A stretch of DNA of 49,413 nucleotides from CAYVHB01 sp964450865 (GTDB taxonomy: Bacteria; Bacillota; Clostridia; Saccharofermentanales; UBA5734), in the NCBI GenBank assembly GCA_964450865.1, contig CAYVHB010000023.1, positions 1-49,413 on the forward strand, read 5' to 3'. The position numbers were made by a program, and so were the translations under genes. Under the pieces are notes generated by a model. The model had not been told where the DNA came from, searched no databases, and was given only the letters and a program-made list of their open reading frames with translations. Within the stretch, counting starts at the first letter, position 1; the number at the start of each line of letters is the position of its first letter. Positions 41,964-49,413 of this stretch are shown piece after piece.

Positions 41964-44583
41964 TGACCGGATCCGTCAGCGGTTTATGGCCGCGAATCAC
42001 AATTTCACCCTCCACGGCATCGACAACTGCCACGTCACCCGGTTTGACCACGCCGTCGAGCATAGCCTCGGAGAACTGGTCCTCGACCATCGACTGGATC
42101 AGGCGGCGCAGCGGCCGGGCACCATACATCGGGTCATAGCCCTTGCTGGCCAGCAGCTGGCGGGCTTCAGGCGTCACTTCCAGGGTCAGCCCGACATCAG
42201 CGACCCGTTTGCGCAGACCCTTGAGCATGATGTCGACGATCTTGAGCATATCCGGCCGGCTGAGCATGTGGAAGAAGATAATCTCATCGACTCGGTTGAC
42301 GAATTCCGGATTAAAGGTTTTCTTGACTTCGTCCATGACCAGCTGGCGGGCCTCGGAGTAGGTCTTGCCTCCATACAGATGACCATTGGTCTCGTCCTCG
42401 GGTGCGCCCTTGGAGCCGAGTACTTCGAAGCCGATGCGCCGGCCGGATGGGGATGTCAGCAGGCGGGCCCCGATATTCGAGGTCATGATAATGATCGTAT
42501 TGCGGAAGTTGATGGTCCGGCCCTGGCCATCGGTCAGGCGGCCATCTTCCAGGATTTGCAGCAAGGTATTGAAAACGTCGGGGTGGGCCTTTTCGATCTC
42601 GTCGAACAGGACTACCGAGTACGGTTTGCGGCGGACCTTTTCCGTCAGCTGGCCGCCTTCCTCGTAACCGACGTAGCCAGGCGGCGAGCCGATCAGCTTG
42701 GAGACGTCAAATTTTTCCATGTATTCGGACATGTCGATGCGGATCATGGCATTTTCATTGCCGAACATCACTTCAGCCAGAGCCCGGGCCAGCTCTGTTT
42801 TACCGACGCCGGTGGTGCCGAGGAAAATGAACGAACCGGTGGGCCGTTTGGGATCTTTGAGACCCAGGCGGCCGCGGCGGATAGCCTTGGCGACAGCCTT
42901 GACGGCGGCATCCTGGCCGATCACGCGCTTGCCGATCTCGACTTCGAGCGACTTCAGGCGCTCGTTATCATCTTCGGTCAGCTTGCGGACCGGAATATTA
43001 GTCCAGCTGGCAACTACGTCGGCAATCAGGTCAGCATGGACGACCCGGTGCACGTCGCGTTCTTCATTCTGCCAGTGTTCACGGAGCTGGGCCATCTGCT
43101 CCTGGATGGCAATCTCTTCCTTGCGCAAGGTTGCGGCCTTTTCGAATTCCTCGCGGTCGGCCGCTTCCTTTTTGCGGTTGGCAATGTCATCCAGCTTCGC
43201 TTGCAGCTGATGCAGGCCGGCCGGTTCACTGACCCTGGACAGACGCAGCTTGCTGGCGGCCTCGTCAATCAGGTCGATGGCTTTGTCAGGCAGGAAACGA
43301 TCGGGAATATATCGGGTCGACAAGGTGACCGCTGCTTCCAGGGCATCATCGGTGATACGCACCTGGTGATGCTGTTCGTATTTCTCGCGCAGGCCCTTGA
43401 GAATCAGCAGGGCTTCTTCCGGTGTCGGTTCGCCAACGGTAACCGGCTGGAAGCGCCGCTCCAGTGCCGCATCCTTCTCCACATGCTTGCGGTATTCATC
43501 AATGGTCGTGGCGCCGATCACCTGCAGGTCACCGCGGGCCAGCATCGGCTTGAGGATATTGGCGGCATCGAGGGCGCCTTCGGCGCTGCCGGCACCAATG
43601 ATTGTATGCAGCTCGTCAATGAACAGGATGACCGACTTGGACGAAATAGCCTCGTCGAGGCCTTTTTTCAGCCGTTCTTCGAACTCGCCGCGGTATTTGC
43701 TGCCAGCCAGCATGCCGGCCATGTCAAGAGAAACGAGGCGCTTGCCCTTGAGCAGGTCGGGGACATCGTCGTGAATAATGCGCTGGGCCAGTCCCTCGGC
43801 TATGGCCGTCTTGCCAACGCCCGGCTCACCGATCAGGCAGGGGTTATTCTTGGTGCGCCGGCAGAGGATCTGCATGACGCGGTTCATCTCTTCAAATCGG
43901 TCGATGATCGGATCAAAGCGGCCTTCACGGGCCATCTGGGTCAGATCGCGGCTGAATTTATCAAGAGTCGGTGTCGTTGACCGGGCCTTGCTTTTGGGCC
44001 TGGTTTCACCGGCCTGGCCTTTTTCCCCACCGAGGTCGCGCAGGTTCTGGTTGATCTCGTCGATTTCGGGATTGCCCTCCTCGCCGTCACCAGCGGCAGC
44101 ACCAGCCTCGGCCAGGGCCTGCAAGGCCTTGGTCACCTGGGTGTACAAAGCCTTGGGGTCAATGCCGGCAGCCTTGATGATGCGCAGGGCGACGCTCTCC
44201 CCCTCGCGGATAATACCAAGCAGGAGATGCTCCGGTTCGATAATATTGGCAGCAGTACCCTGCCGGGTGCGTGCTTCATAGGCGGCCAGCTCGACGACCC
44301 GGCGGGTACGGGGTGTAAACATGCCCATGACCTTTTCGCCGTCCACTTCGCCGGACAGGGATACCTCTTCAGGCTGTTTGCCGGTCACCTGGATCAAGGC
44401 TTCATTGACAGTCTCCAGGGACAGGCCGGCACCGGTCAGGGCCTCATAGGCAGCACCGCTCTGCTCAGCCAGCAAGCCGGCCAGCAGGTGCTCCGTGCCG
44501 ATATAATTCAGTTTAAAGGCCAGGGCGGACTGGTAAGCGACGGCCAGGATGCCACCCATGCGGTCGGAAAATCTCATCATCAT
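41899..44583 (-). CDS. clpC: ATP-dependent Clp protease ATP-binding subunit ClpC
   Basis: ClpC is the AAA+ unfoldase that feeds ClpP and works with the McsB arginine kinase. The 894-residue protein has the N-domain double repeat (LNYIGTEHLLAGLLAEQSG and NIIEPEHLLLGIIREGES), D1 with Walker A GEPGVGKTAIAEGLA and VILFIDELHTIIGAGSAEGA, a middle coiled coil (about 420-470), and D2 with GTTGVGKTELARALAEVMFG and SPPGYVGYEEGGQLTEKVRR. After the normal end a tail rich in Pro, Ala and Thr has been added. GGAGG lies nine bases before the first of three ATGs. Confidence 0.98.
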   Translation of the reverse strand: MMMRFSDRMGGILAVAYQSALAFKLNYIGTEHLLAGLLAEQSGAAYEALTGAGLSLETVNEALIQVTGKQPEEVSLSGEVDGEKVMGMFTPRTRRVVELAAYEARTRQGTAANIIEPEHLLLGIIREGESVALRIIKAAGIDPKALYTQVTKALQALAEAGAAAGDGEEGNPEIDEINQNLRDLGGEKGQAGETRPKSKARSTTPTLDKFSRDLTQMAREGRFDPIIDRFEEMNRVMQILCRRTKNNPCLIGEPGVGKTAIAEGLAQRIIHDDVPDLLKGKRLVSLDMAGMLAGSKYRGEFEERLKKGLDEAISSKSVILFIDELHTIIGAGSAEGALDAANILKPMLARGDLQVIGATTIDEYRKHVEKDAALERRFQPVTVGEPTPEEALLILKGLREKYEQHHQVRITDDALEAAVTLSTRYIPDRFLPDKAIDLIDEAASKLRLSRVSEPAGLHQLQAKLDDIANRKKEAADREEFEKAATLRKEEIAIQEQMAQLREHWQNEERDVHRVVHADLIADVVASWTNIPVRKLTEDDNERLKSLEVEIGKRVIGQDAAVKAVAKAIRRGRLGLKDPKRPTGSFIFLGTTGVGKTELARALAEVMFGNENAMIRIDMSEYMEKFDVSKLIGSPPGYVGYEEGGQLTEKVRRKPYSVVLFDEIEKAHPDVFNTLLQILEDGRLTDGQGRTINFRNTIIIMTSNIGARLLTSPSGRRIGFEVLGSKGAPEDETNGHLYGGKTYSEARQLVMDEVKKTFNPEFVNRVDEIIFFHMLSRPDMLKIVDIMLKGLRKRVADVGLTLEVTPEARQLLASKGYDPMYGARPLRRLIQSMVEDQFSEAMLDGVVKPGDVAVVDAVEGEIVIRGHKPLTDPVTDPASGPATSPAEGQAASPAT

Positions 44584-44636
44584 TGTGTTATACCTCCATT
44601 CCCGGAAACTCTTCTTGCAAATCGTTTGGCGGGTTA

Positions 44637-44665
44637 AATATTGTTTGGCGGGTTTTGCATGTCAA
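44637..44665 (-). promoter_or_regulatory. Weak internal promoter candidate before clpC
   Basis: TTGACA (44665-44660) is followed after 17 bases by AATATT (44642-44637) on the minus strand. The -10 matches only 4 of 6. The 182-base mcsB-clpC gap also holds a 12-base direct repeat (44624-44635 and 44643-44654). An extra promoter for clpC is plausible but unproven, and no CtsR box is seen here. Confidence 0.35.
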
Positions 44666-44765
44666 ATCTTGAATGGCGGGTCCTGGAATGATTCATTGGC
44701 CTTTGCTTCACTTCCGGACTGGCGGCTGTAAAGGACATCTTTCTGATGGTTGTCTGGCGGACCAA

Positions 44766-45794
44766 TCAGGCCGGACCCAGCATATTGCGGATCTCGAGGG
44801 CCCGGGCGGCGTCGCGCTCCTCCGGCGGCATCAGATGGCCGTGGGTTTTCTGGATACTGGCCGGGCCGATGGTCGCCAGCAGCCGGTTGATGTCAGCCGC
44901 CTTAAAACCCTTGACCAGGTTAAGCGCCAGGCCCAGGCGTAAATCAGAAAATAACATCATTGCTTCATCATCGCTCATCAGGCGGGCATATTTCAGCAGG
45001 CCCAGCGAGCGCATGACCTTGTCCTCGATAAACGCGGTCCGCTGCCGGTAGAGCTCGCGGCGGGCCTTGCGCTCCTGCTCGATCAGCTGGGACAGCATGC
45101 GCTTGAGATCGTTGACCAGGTCCTCCTCGGACAAGCCCAGCGTCAGCTGGTTGGAAATCTGGAACAGATCGCCCCGGCTTTTGCTGCCTTCGCCATGGTA
45201 GCCCCGCACCGCAAAGCTCATCTTGGCCAGGCTTTCAATAATATTGCGGATCCGTCCAGTCATCACCAGGGCCGGCAGATGGGCCATCACGGAAGCACGC
45301 ATCCCTGTACCGGTATTGGTCGGACAGGCCGTCAGGAAACCGTAGGTGTCATTATAGGCTATTTTCAGCGTTTCCTCAAAAACCAGGGCAGTCCCTGTAG
45401 CAGCCCGCAAGGCCGTATCCAGATTGAGTCCGGCCTGCATGGACTGGATGCGGATGTGGTCTTCTTCATTGATCATGACCGAAATGGCTTCATCACGGCT
45501 GACGATGACCCGGTGATTGCGGCCGGTGCGGGCCAGCTCCTCGCTGATCAGATGCTTCTCGGCCAGGGCCAGGCGCTCGATTTCACTGAGGTCATCAAGG
45601 TCGACTGTCAGGTATTGCTGCCGAAGCTGGGGATCATGCGTGTAAAAGGCGTTGACAATATCATCAGCCGCGCGATGGGCCTGTTTATCGTCCATCCGCT
45701 GGGGAAAGGGGTACTGTTCGAGATTGCGTGCCAGGCGGATGCGGCTGCTGATCACCACGTCGCTGTCAGGACCCTGGTCAATATACCATGTCAT
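44766..45794 (-). CDS. mcsB: Protein-arginine kinase McsB
   Basis: McsB phosphorylates arginines on CtsR and other proteins, marking them for ClpC-ClpP. The 342-residue phosphagen-kinase-like protein shows VVISSRIRLARNLEQYPFP, EEDHIRIQSMQAG, TACPTNTGTGMRASVMAHLP and VRGYHGEGSKSRGDLFQISN, which form the nucleotide and arginine sites. The C-terminal helical region is complete. It overlaps the end of mcsA by ATGA. Length and motifs are normal. Confidence 0.97.
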   Translation of the reverse strand: MTWYIDQGPDSDVVISSRIRLARNLEQYPFPQRMDDKQAHRAADDIVNAFYTHDPQLRQQYLTVDLDDLSEIERLALAEKHLISEELARTGRNHRVIVSRDEAISVMINEEDHIRIQSMQAGLNLDTALRAATGTALVFEETLKIAYNDTYGFLTACPTNTGTGMRASVMAHLPALVMTGRIRNIIESLAKMSFAVRGYHGEGSKSRGDLFQISNQLTLGLSEEDLVNDLKRMLSQLIEQERKARRELYRQRTAFIEDKVMRSLGLLKYARLMSDDEAMMLFSDLRLGLALNLVKGFKAADINRLLATIGPASIQKTHGHLMPPEERDAARALEIRNMLGPA

Positions 45795-46531
45795 GGCTGC
45801 ACCCCTCCTTCCGGGCTGGCCGGCCTATCCCGGTCCGGGTCGGCTCGTTTGCCGGACTTGCCGCCTGTTTTCTTGCCGCTGCTATCATTCCGGCCGCTGC
45901 CCGGACTGGTCCCGGCCGCGTCACCAGCGGCCGCGGCCGCCAGTTTTTGTTCGATGGCCTTGATCTCATCGCGCAGATGGGCCGCCTGCTCGTAATCTTC
46001 GTCCTTGACGGCCTGCTGCTGACGGGCACGCAGATCAGCCAGCTGCTGTTGCAGGACCTGCTGCTCTGACGGCGTCCCGGCTGGAGTGGCCACGCCAGCC
46101 TGTTTCACCGTCTGATCCGCTCCGCCCTGGCCAGGACGGGTGGCCGGCATGGCCAGCTTGTGTCCGACGTGGCGCGTGCCGCTCTGGACTCGGCGGAAAA
46201 CCTGGTCCAGGCGATCGGCATAGGCTTCGTAACAGTGACTGCAGCCAAACAGGCCTGTCTTGCTGAATTCCTCATAGGTCTGGCCGCAATGACTGCAGCG
46301 CAGTTCACGCGTAACCGGCTTGCCGAAGGCGGGAATACCGCCGGTCGTGTTAAATATATTGCCACCGAGAAAGGGCTGGCCGAACAGGTCACTGAAAACC
46401 GATTCAAATTTGCTATCGAGGCCGAGCTCGCGGGCACAGGTCTCACAGAGATTCTGTTCAACGGTCTTGCCCTGGAAGGTCTGGGACAGGTGGATCGTGG
46501 CTTCACGCTGATGACATCGTTCACATTTCAT
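45791..46531 (-). CDS. mcsA: Activator of protein-arginine kinase, McsA (UvrB/UvrC motif protein)
   Basis: McsA is the zinc protein that activates McsB. The 246-residue product starts with CxxC zinc pairs (MKCERCHQREATIHL, NLCETCARELGL, LRCSHCGQTYEEF, FGCSHCYEAY). A UVR motif follows (AVKDEDYEQAAHLRDEIKAIEQKL, about residues 170-195), and it ends in a long Gly/Ser/Lys/Pro-rich tail of some 45 residues not typical of the family. Its ATG overlaps the ctsR stop by four bases and its stop overlaps mcsB by four. Confidence 0.95.
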   Translation of the reverse strand: MKCERCHQREATIHLSQTFQGKTVEQNLCETCARELGLDSKFESVFSDLFGQPFLGGNIFNTTGGIPAFGKPVTRELRCSHCGQTYEEFSKTGLFGCSHCYEAYADRLDQVFRRVQSGTRHVGHKLAMPATRPGQGGADQTVKQAGVATPAGTPSEQQVLQQQLADLRARQQQAVKDEDYEQAAHLRDEIKAIEQKLAAAAAGDAAGTSPGSGRNDSSGKKTGGKSGKRADPDRDRPASPEGGVQP

Positions 46532-47010
46532 CGGGGTCCCTCCTCGCGGTACTGGGCAATCAGGCTGGTCAGCATATTCTTGAATAACGCCATCCGCACC
46601 CGGTCCCGTTTGTCCGCGTCAATCTCCTTGAGCGACCAGTCGGAGACGGCCGCCAGCAACAGGCGGGCAATTGATTCACTGATAACGGCGTAATCCAGGA
46701 AATTGCGGATCAGGATCTCGGCTTCGTGCTGGGACAGCTGTGGACCGAGGGTATTGAGGGTGTGCATCAGGTAGTGGGTCGGGGTATCCATCGTGACCTG
46801 GCGGATGCGGATCCAGCCGCCGCCGCCGCGCTGGCTCTCTACAAGGTAGCCCTGGCCATTGGTAAACCGGGTTGACAAAACATAGGTAATCTGTGACGGT
46901 ACGCAATTGACCCGGTCAGCCAGCTCACTGCGTGTGATCTCGACAACACCATGATTCTGGGCCATCATTTGCTTGATCATGGCTTCAATGATATCACTGA
47001 TCTTGGCCAT
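46528..47010 (-). CDS. ctsR: Transcriptional repressor CtsR
   Basis: CtsR represses the clp and ctsR genes until heat or stress removes it. The 160-residue protein has a winged-helix DNA-binding domain (ITRSELADRVNCVPSQITYV) with the Gly-rich wing RGGGGWIRIRQV that is involved in heat sensing and McsB targeting, then a helical dimerisation domain. The ATG of MAKISDII follows AAGGAGGTG. A GTG three codons earlier overlaps that site. It is first in the operon ctsR-mcsA-mcsB-clpC and has its own operator upstream. Confidence 0.97.
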   Translation of the reverse strand: MAKISDIIEAMIKQMMAQNHGVVEITRSELADRVNCVPSQITYVLSTRFTNGQGYLVESQRGGGGWIRIRQVTMDTPTHYLMHTLNTLGPQLSQHEAEILIRNFLDYAVISESIARLLLAAVSDWSLKEIDADKRDRVRMALFKNMLTSLIAQYREEGPR

Positions 47011-47033
47011 CCTGCGCACCTCCTTAAATAGAC

Positions 47034-47050
47034 TTTGTCTTTCTTTGACT
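47034..47050 (-). promoter_or_regulatory. CtsR operator (heptad direct repeat)
   Basis: The minus strand reads AGTCAAA, three bases GAA, then AGACAAA. The known CtsR site is two (A/G)GTCAAA heptads spaced by three bases. Here 13 of 14 positions fit. It lies just downstream of the -10 box, around the start site, where binding would block transcription. Confidence 0.85.
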
Positions 47051-47058
47051 TTAATTCC

Positions 47059-47086
47059 ATTATAATCAATCTGTCTGGCCTGTCAA
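47059..47086 (-). promoter_or_regulatory. Consensus promoter of ctsR-mcsA-mcsB-clpC
   Basis: TTGACA (47086-47081) and TATAAT (47064-47059) on the minus strand are spaced by 16 bases. The -35 lies within the last codons of the upstream phosphatase gene, whose stop codon is at 47066-47068. The CtsR operator follows after eight bases. Confidence 0.85.
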
Positions 47087-47716
47087 GCATGAAAACCGAA
47101 AATAGCGATCGATGACTGCGGCGACGCCGTCCTCATCGTTTGATAAAGTGACCGCATCAGCCCGCTGTTTGACCGCGTCCGGCGCATTGCCCATCGCGAT
47201 GCCCAGTCCGGCATATTCCAGCATGTCGATATCATTGAAATTGTCACCGACCGCGATGATCGCGGAGCGCGGAATGCCCAGCCAGGAACCCAGCCAGGCG
47301 ACCGCGGCCTGTTTGGATGTCTGGGGGGCCATGACTTCCAGATACGTCTCGCTGGATGGCAAGATATTCAGGCTGGATGCAAACTGCTGCAAGATCGCTG
47401 CCCGGAAGGCGGTTGTCGAGTGCGGCTCAGTCAGGCACAGCAATTTATTGGGGCCCTGGCGCTTCTCTTCCCAGCACATAAACAAATCAGCAAAATTAAC
47501 AATTTCCGGCTGAAGCTGGACAATCTGACTCTCGCGGGCCGCCATGGCATCGAGCCGTCCGACATACCAGTGATCACCGGCGAACACACTGAGGTGAACG
47601 CCAAAGCGCTGCGTCAGCTGCCAGATCTGGCGAACTGCGGCCAGGTCAATCTGGCTGGCCGCCAGGGTCTGCCCGGCGGCGTCTTCGATCAGCGCGCCGC
47701 CGTAGCTGATGATCGG
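47066..47716 (-). CDS. HAD-superfamily phosphatase, Cof type (5' end missing in gap)
   Basis: Cof-type HAD hydrolases dephosphorylate sugar phosphates, nucleotides or cofactors. The visible 216 residues start in the cap-proximal segment PIISYGGALIEDAAGQTLAA, include the conserved Lys (TSKQAAVAWLGSWLG), and end with the metal motif VGDNFNDIDMLEYAG and GIAMGNAPDAVKQRADAVT. The first 50-60 residues with the catalytic DxDGT motif must lie in the N run. That needs more than 150 bases, so the gap is longer than drawn. Substrate unknown. Confidence 0.9.
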   Translation of the reverse strand, partial: PIISYGGALIEDAAGQTLAASQIDLAAVRQIWQLTQRFGVHLSVFAGDHWYVGRLDAMAARESQIVQLQPEIVNFADLFMCWEEKRQGPNKLLCLTEPHSTTAFRAAILQQFASSLNILPSSETYLEVMAPQTSKQAAVAWLGSWLGIPRSAIIAVGDNFNDIDMLEYAGLGIAMGNAPDAVKQRADAVTLSNDEDGVAAVIDRYFRFSCLTGQTD

Positions 47717-47816
47717 NNNNNNNNNNNNNNNNNNNNNNNNNNNNNNNNNNNNNNNNNNNNNNNNNNNNNNNNNNNNNNNNNNNNNNNNNNNNNNNNNNNN
47801 NNNNNNNNNNNNNNNN
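47717..47816. other. Assembly gap (100 N) between permease and phosphatase genes
   Basis: Exactly 100 N, with no long overlap between the flanks. Missing content includes the last residues of the permease, the spacer and about 55-60 N-terminal residues of the phosphatase. The real length is probably 200 bases or more. Confidence 0.93.
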
Positions 47817-49039
47817 ATCGGGTCGAGGCCGGCCGCCTTGCGGGCCGGGTAGATGCCGAAGAACAGGCCGACACTGCTGGCGAAAATGACAGCGATCAGG
47901 ATTACCTCGAGCTGCAGGACCGGCGTGATGACACCAATGCTGCGTACCGCCAGGGCAATGCCATAAGCCAGGCCCAGGCCGGCCAGTACGCCGATGACAC
48001 CGCCGACAAAGGTCATGATCACAGACTCGGTGATGAACTGCATCATGATGTCGGTTGTCGTGGCGCCAATGGCCTTGCGGATGCCAATTTCCCGCGTCCG
48101 CTCTGTCACCGAGACCAGCATGATGTTCATGACGCCGATGCCACCGACCAGCAGGGAGATCGCGGCGACTGCGCTGATGAAAATAGTCAGGATATTCAGG
48201 ACATTGTTGATTTGCTCGAGGACCGAGGCCATATTCTGTGCCCGGTAAACCTCACGGCTTTCGTTGCCGTGACGCGATTCCAGGACCCGGATCACCGCGG
48301 CACCGGTTTCGTCAGTCAATTCCGGCGCGGTCGACATGACCGTGATGATGTCGAGGGCATCCTGGCCGCCAATCAGCCGCCCGGCTGTCTTGAATGGCAA
48401 ATAGGCAAAAAAGGGCACCTGCATGCTGTCGACTTGTTCCATGTCCGTGCCCATCAGGCCGCTCATCTGGGAGGTGATCGACTCGCAGACACCCACGACT
48501 GTCACCTTCAGCTGGCGGCCCTGGTTGTCGATTGTCAGGACTTCACCCACGGCGTTGACGCGGCCAAACAGCTTTTCTGCACCGGACCGGTCGATGAGGA
48601 TCGCCGGCCGGCCATCGGCGTACTCCATCTCGGTAAACAGCCGGCCAGCCAGGATATCAATGCTGGCAAAGCTATTGTAGGCTTCATCAATACCGGCCAG
48701 CATGATCCGGCTTTTCTGATTTTCGCTGGCCGCGGTGGCCAGGGCCTGCAGGGCCGCCGTCAGGTATTTGACCGTCGGCACCCGGCGGCGAATCGCCTCG
48801 ATGTCTTTCTGGGTTATGTAGTCATTATTCTGGGCTTTCGCTGAACGGACCCGGATATTGACCGTTGAAGCGCCAATCTGCTCAAACTCGCCGAGCACCT
48901 CATTCTTGCCGCCCTCACCCAGGGCCACAATCGCAATGACCGAGGCAATACCGACAATAATGCCGAGCATAGTCAGCAGGGCCCGCATTTTATTGGCGCG
49001 CAGACTGTTAAAGGCCATTTTGATGCTTTCCAGCAACAT
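47817..49039 (-). CDS. MacB-type ABC transporter permease (3' end missing in gap)
   Basis: The protein belongs to the MacB/FtsX-like exporters that act on peptides, antibiotics or lipoproteins from the outer face of the membrane. The visible 407 residues show the N-terminal helix region (ESIKMAFNSLRANKMRALLTMLG), a periplasmic-type domain (about 45-280), then SLLVGGIGVMNIMLVSVTERTREIGIRKA, the family signature, and two more helices ending LFFGIYPARKAAGLDP. Usually about eight residues follow, so the gene is nearly complete. GAGGAGATGATAAG precedes the ATG. It pairs with the ATPase at the right edge. Confidence 0.93.
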
Positions 49040-49096
49040 CTTATCATCTCCTCATTTTTCATCGCCAGATACCGGACCAGTGGTCCAGTCCCGCGG

Positions 49097-49270
49097 TCAC
49101 AGCAGGTCACGGCAGCGACTTTTGATGCCCTGGTCAATGGCAGTCTCAATAGCGGCAATTGCCCGGGCATCATCAGGTCCGCCCCAGCTTGAATCACCGC
49201 CGGCGGCCCATGTTCCCAGTGAAATGACAGAGGCCTGGATGCCAGTCTGGCCAAGTTCCCGATTACGCAT
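49097..49270 (-). pseudogene. Truncated aldo/keto reductase remnant
   Basis: A 57-codon frame reads MRNRELGQTGIQASVISLGT, continues WAAGGDSSWGGPDDARAIAA and IETAIDQGI, which is the start of an aldo/keto reductase barrel. After DQGI the similarity ends (KSRCRDLL, stop), where a full enzyme would go on with the catalytic Asp-Tyr region and some 260 more residues. There is no clear ribosome site. It sits between the ATPase and permease genes of the MacB-type pair, which normally adjoin. It is best seen as a gene fragment left by insertion or deletion. Confidence 0.8.
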
Positions 49271-49291
49271 GCTGACAAGGGGCCGCGTCGT

Positions 49292-49413
49292 TTATACCTT
49301 CGGCCCGGTCGTGGTATCGGCTACGACCTGACCGTCACGCATGCGGAGGATGCGTGAAGCATAGGCGGCGATTTCGGCCTCGTGGGTAATCAGGACAATG
49401 GTCGAGCCCTGGC
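49292..49413 (-). CDS. ABC transporter ATP-binding protein, MacB/LolD type (partial, C-terminal end)
   Basis: Only the last 39 codons are in the window. They read QGSTIVLITHEAEIAAYASR, then ILRMRDGQVVADT, ending TTGPKV. This contains the switch His (THE) and the RDG motif common at the end of MacB/LolD ATPases. The gene runs off the right edge. It is the partner of the permease downstream, from which it is separated by the reductase remnant. Confidence 0.88.
   Translation of the reverse strand, partial: QGSTIVLITHEAEIAAYASRILRMRDGQVVADTTTGPKV

Noticed and set aside
41860..43980. A 706-codon plus-strand open frame opposite clpC
   Set aside because: It is antisense to strongly conserved AAA+ coding sequence, has no recognisable protein features, and long antisense frames are expected in GC-rich genes with C/G-ending codons.
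1..49413. Overabundance of CAGG/CCTG words as a possible uptake or Chi-like signal
   Set aside because: On the coding strand it follows from heavy use of CTG leucine and TGG after C-ending codons, so no special signal is needed to explain it.
1..49413. tRNA, rRNA genes, insertion sequences or prophage genes
   Set aside because: No cloverleaf-like segments, rRNA stretches, transposase motifs or phage genes were recognised on either strand.

Overview
The window reads as one chromosome segment of a high-GC, Gram-positive-type anaerobe, most likely class Clostridia. Evidence: the Firmicutes order rpmG-secE-nusG-rplK-rplA-rplJ-rplL, a ctsR-mcsA-mcsB-clpC heat-shock operon with a CtsR-type operator, short-form HisG with HisZ, a bacterial V/A-type ATPase, strong AGGAGG ribosome sites, and frequent GTG/TTG starts. 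Nearly everything is on the minus strand; the only convincing plus-strand gene is a zinc-ribbon membrane protein at about 40 kb. The sequence contains four runs of exactly 100 N. Two of them are flanked by identical 55-base ends, so they are false gaps.

Layout from low to high coordinate, with transcription running right to left: (1) 0-4 kb, the ribosomal protein/NusG/SecE cluster with an L10 leader and attenuator; (2) 4-13.8 kb, a complete histidine operon hisZ-hisG-hisD-hisC-hisB-purC-hisH-hisA-hisF::hisI-hisE, driven by a consensus promoter with a palindrome just downstream; (3) 14-23.1 kb, V-type ATPase genes atpH-I-K-E-C-F-A-B-D whose proteolipid carries Na+-ligand residues; (4) 23.1-26.2 kb, an ABC transporter pair and a NusG paralogue of LoaP type; (5) 26.2-36.7 kb, an aromatic amino acid operon paaK-tyrA-aroE::aroK-aroF-aroB-aroA-aroC-aroQ-pheA; (6) tex, the zinc-ribbon membrane protein and a CpXC protein; (7) 41.9-47 kb, clpC-mcsB-mcsA-ctsR; (8) a HAD phosphatase cut by a gap, a MacB-type permease, an aldo/keto reductase remnant, and the end of a MacB/LolD-type ATPase.

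The most interesting region is 14-37.2 kb. A promoter and an intrinsic terminator precede paaK. After that, genes follow with overlaps or short gaps through the aromatic genes, the LoaP-like factor, the ABC transporter and on into the V-ATPase, with no convincing internal promoter. LoaP proteins are known for processive antitermination of long operons, so this may be a self-regulated train of about 23 kb. A second theme is fusion and linker growth. HisF is fused to HisI (once the false gap is collapsed) and AroE to AroK. Pro/Ala/Ser-rich segments are inserted in TyrA, AroE and the HisF-HisI joint, and appended to PheA, ClpC, McsA and AtpC. Short tandem duplications of GC-rich sequence occur at several gene ends and may be the source of such segments.
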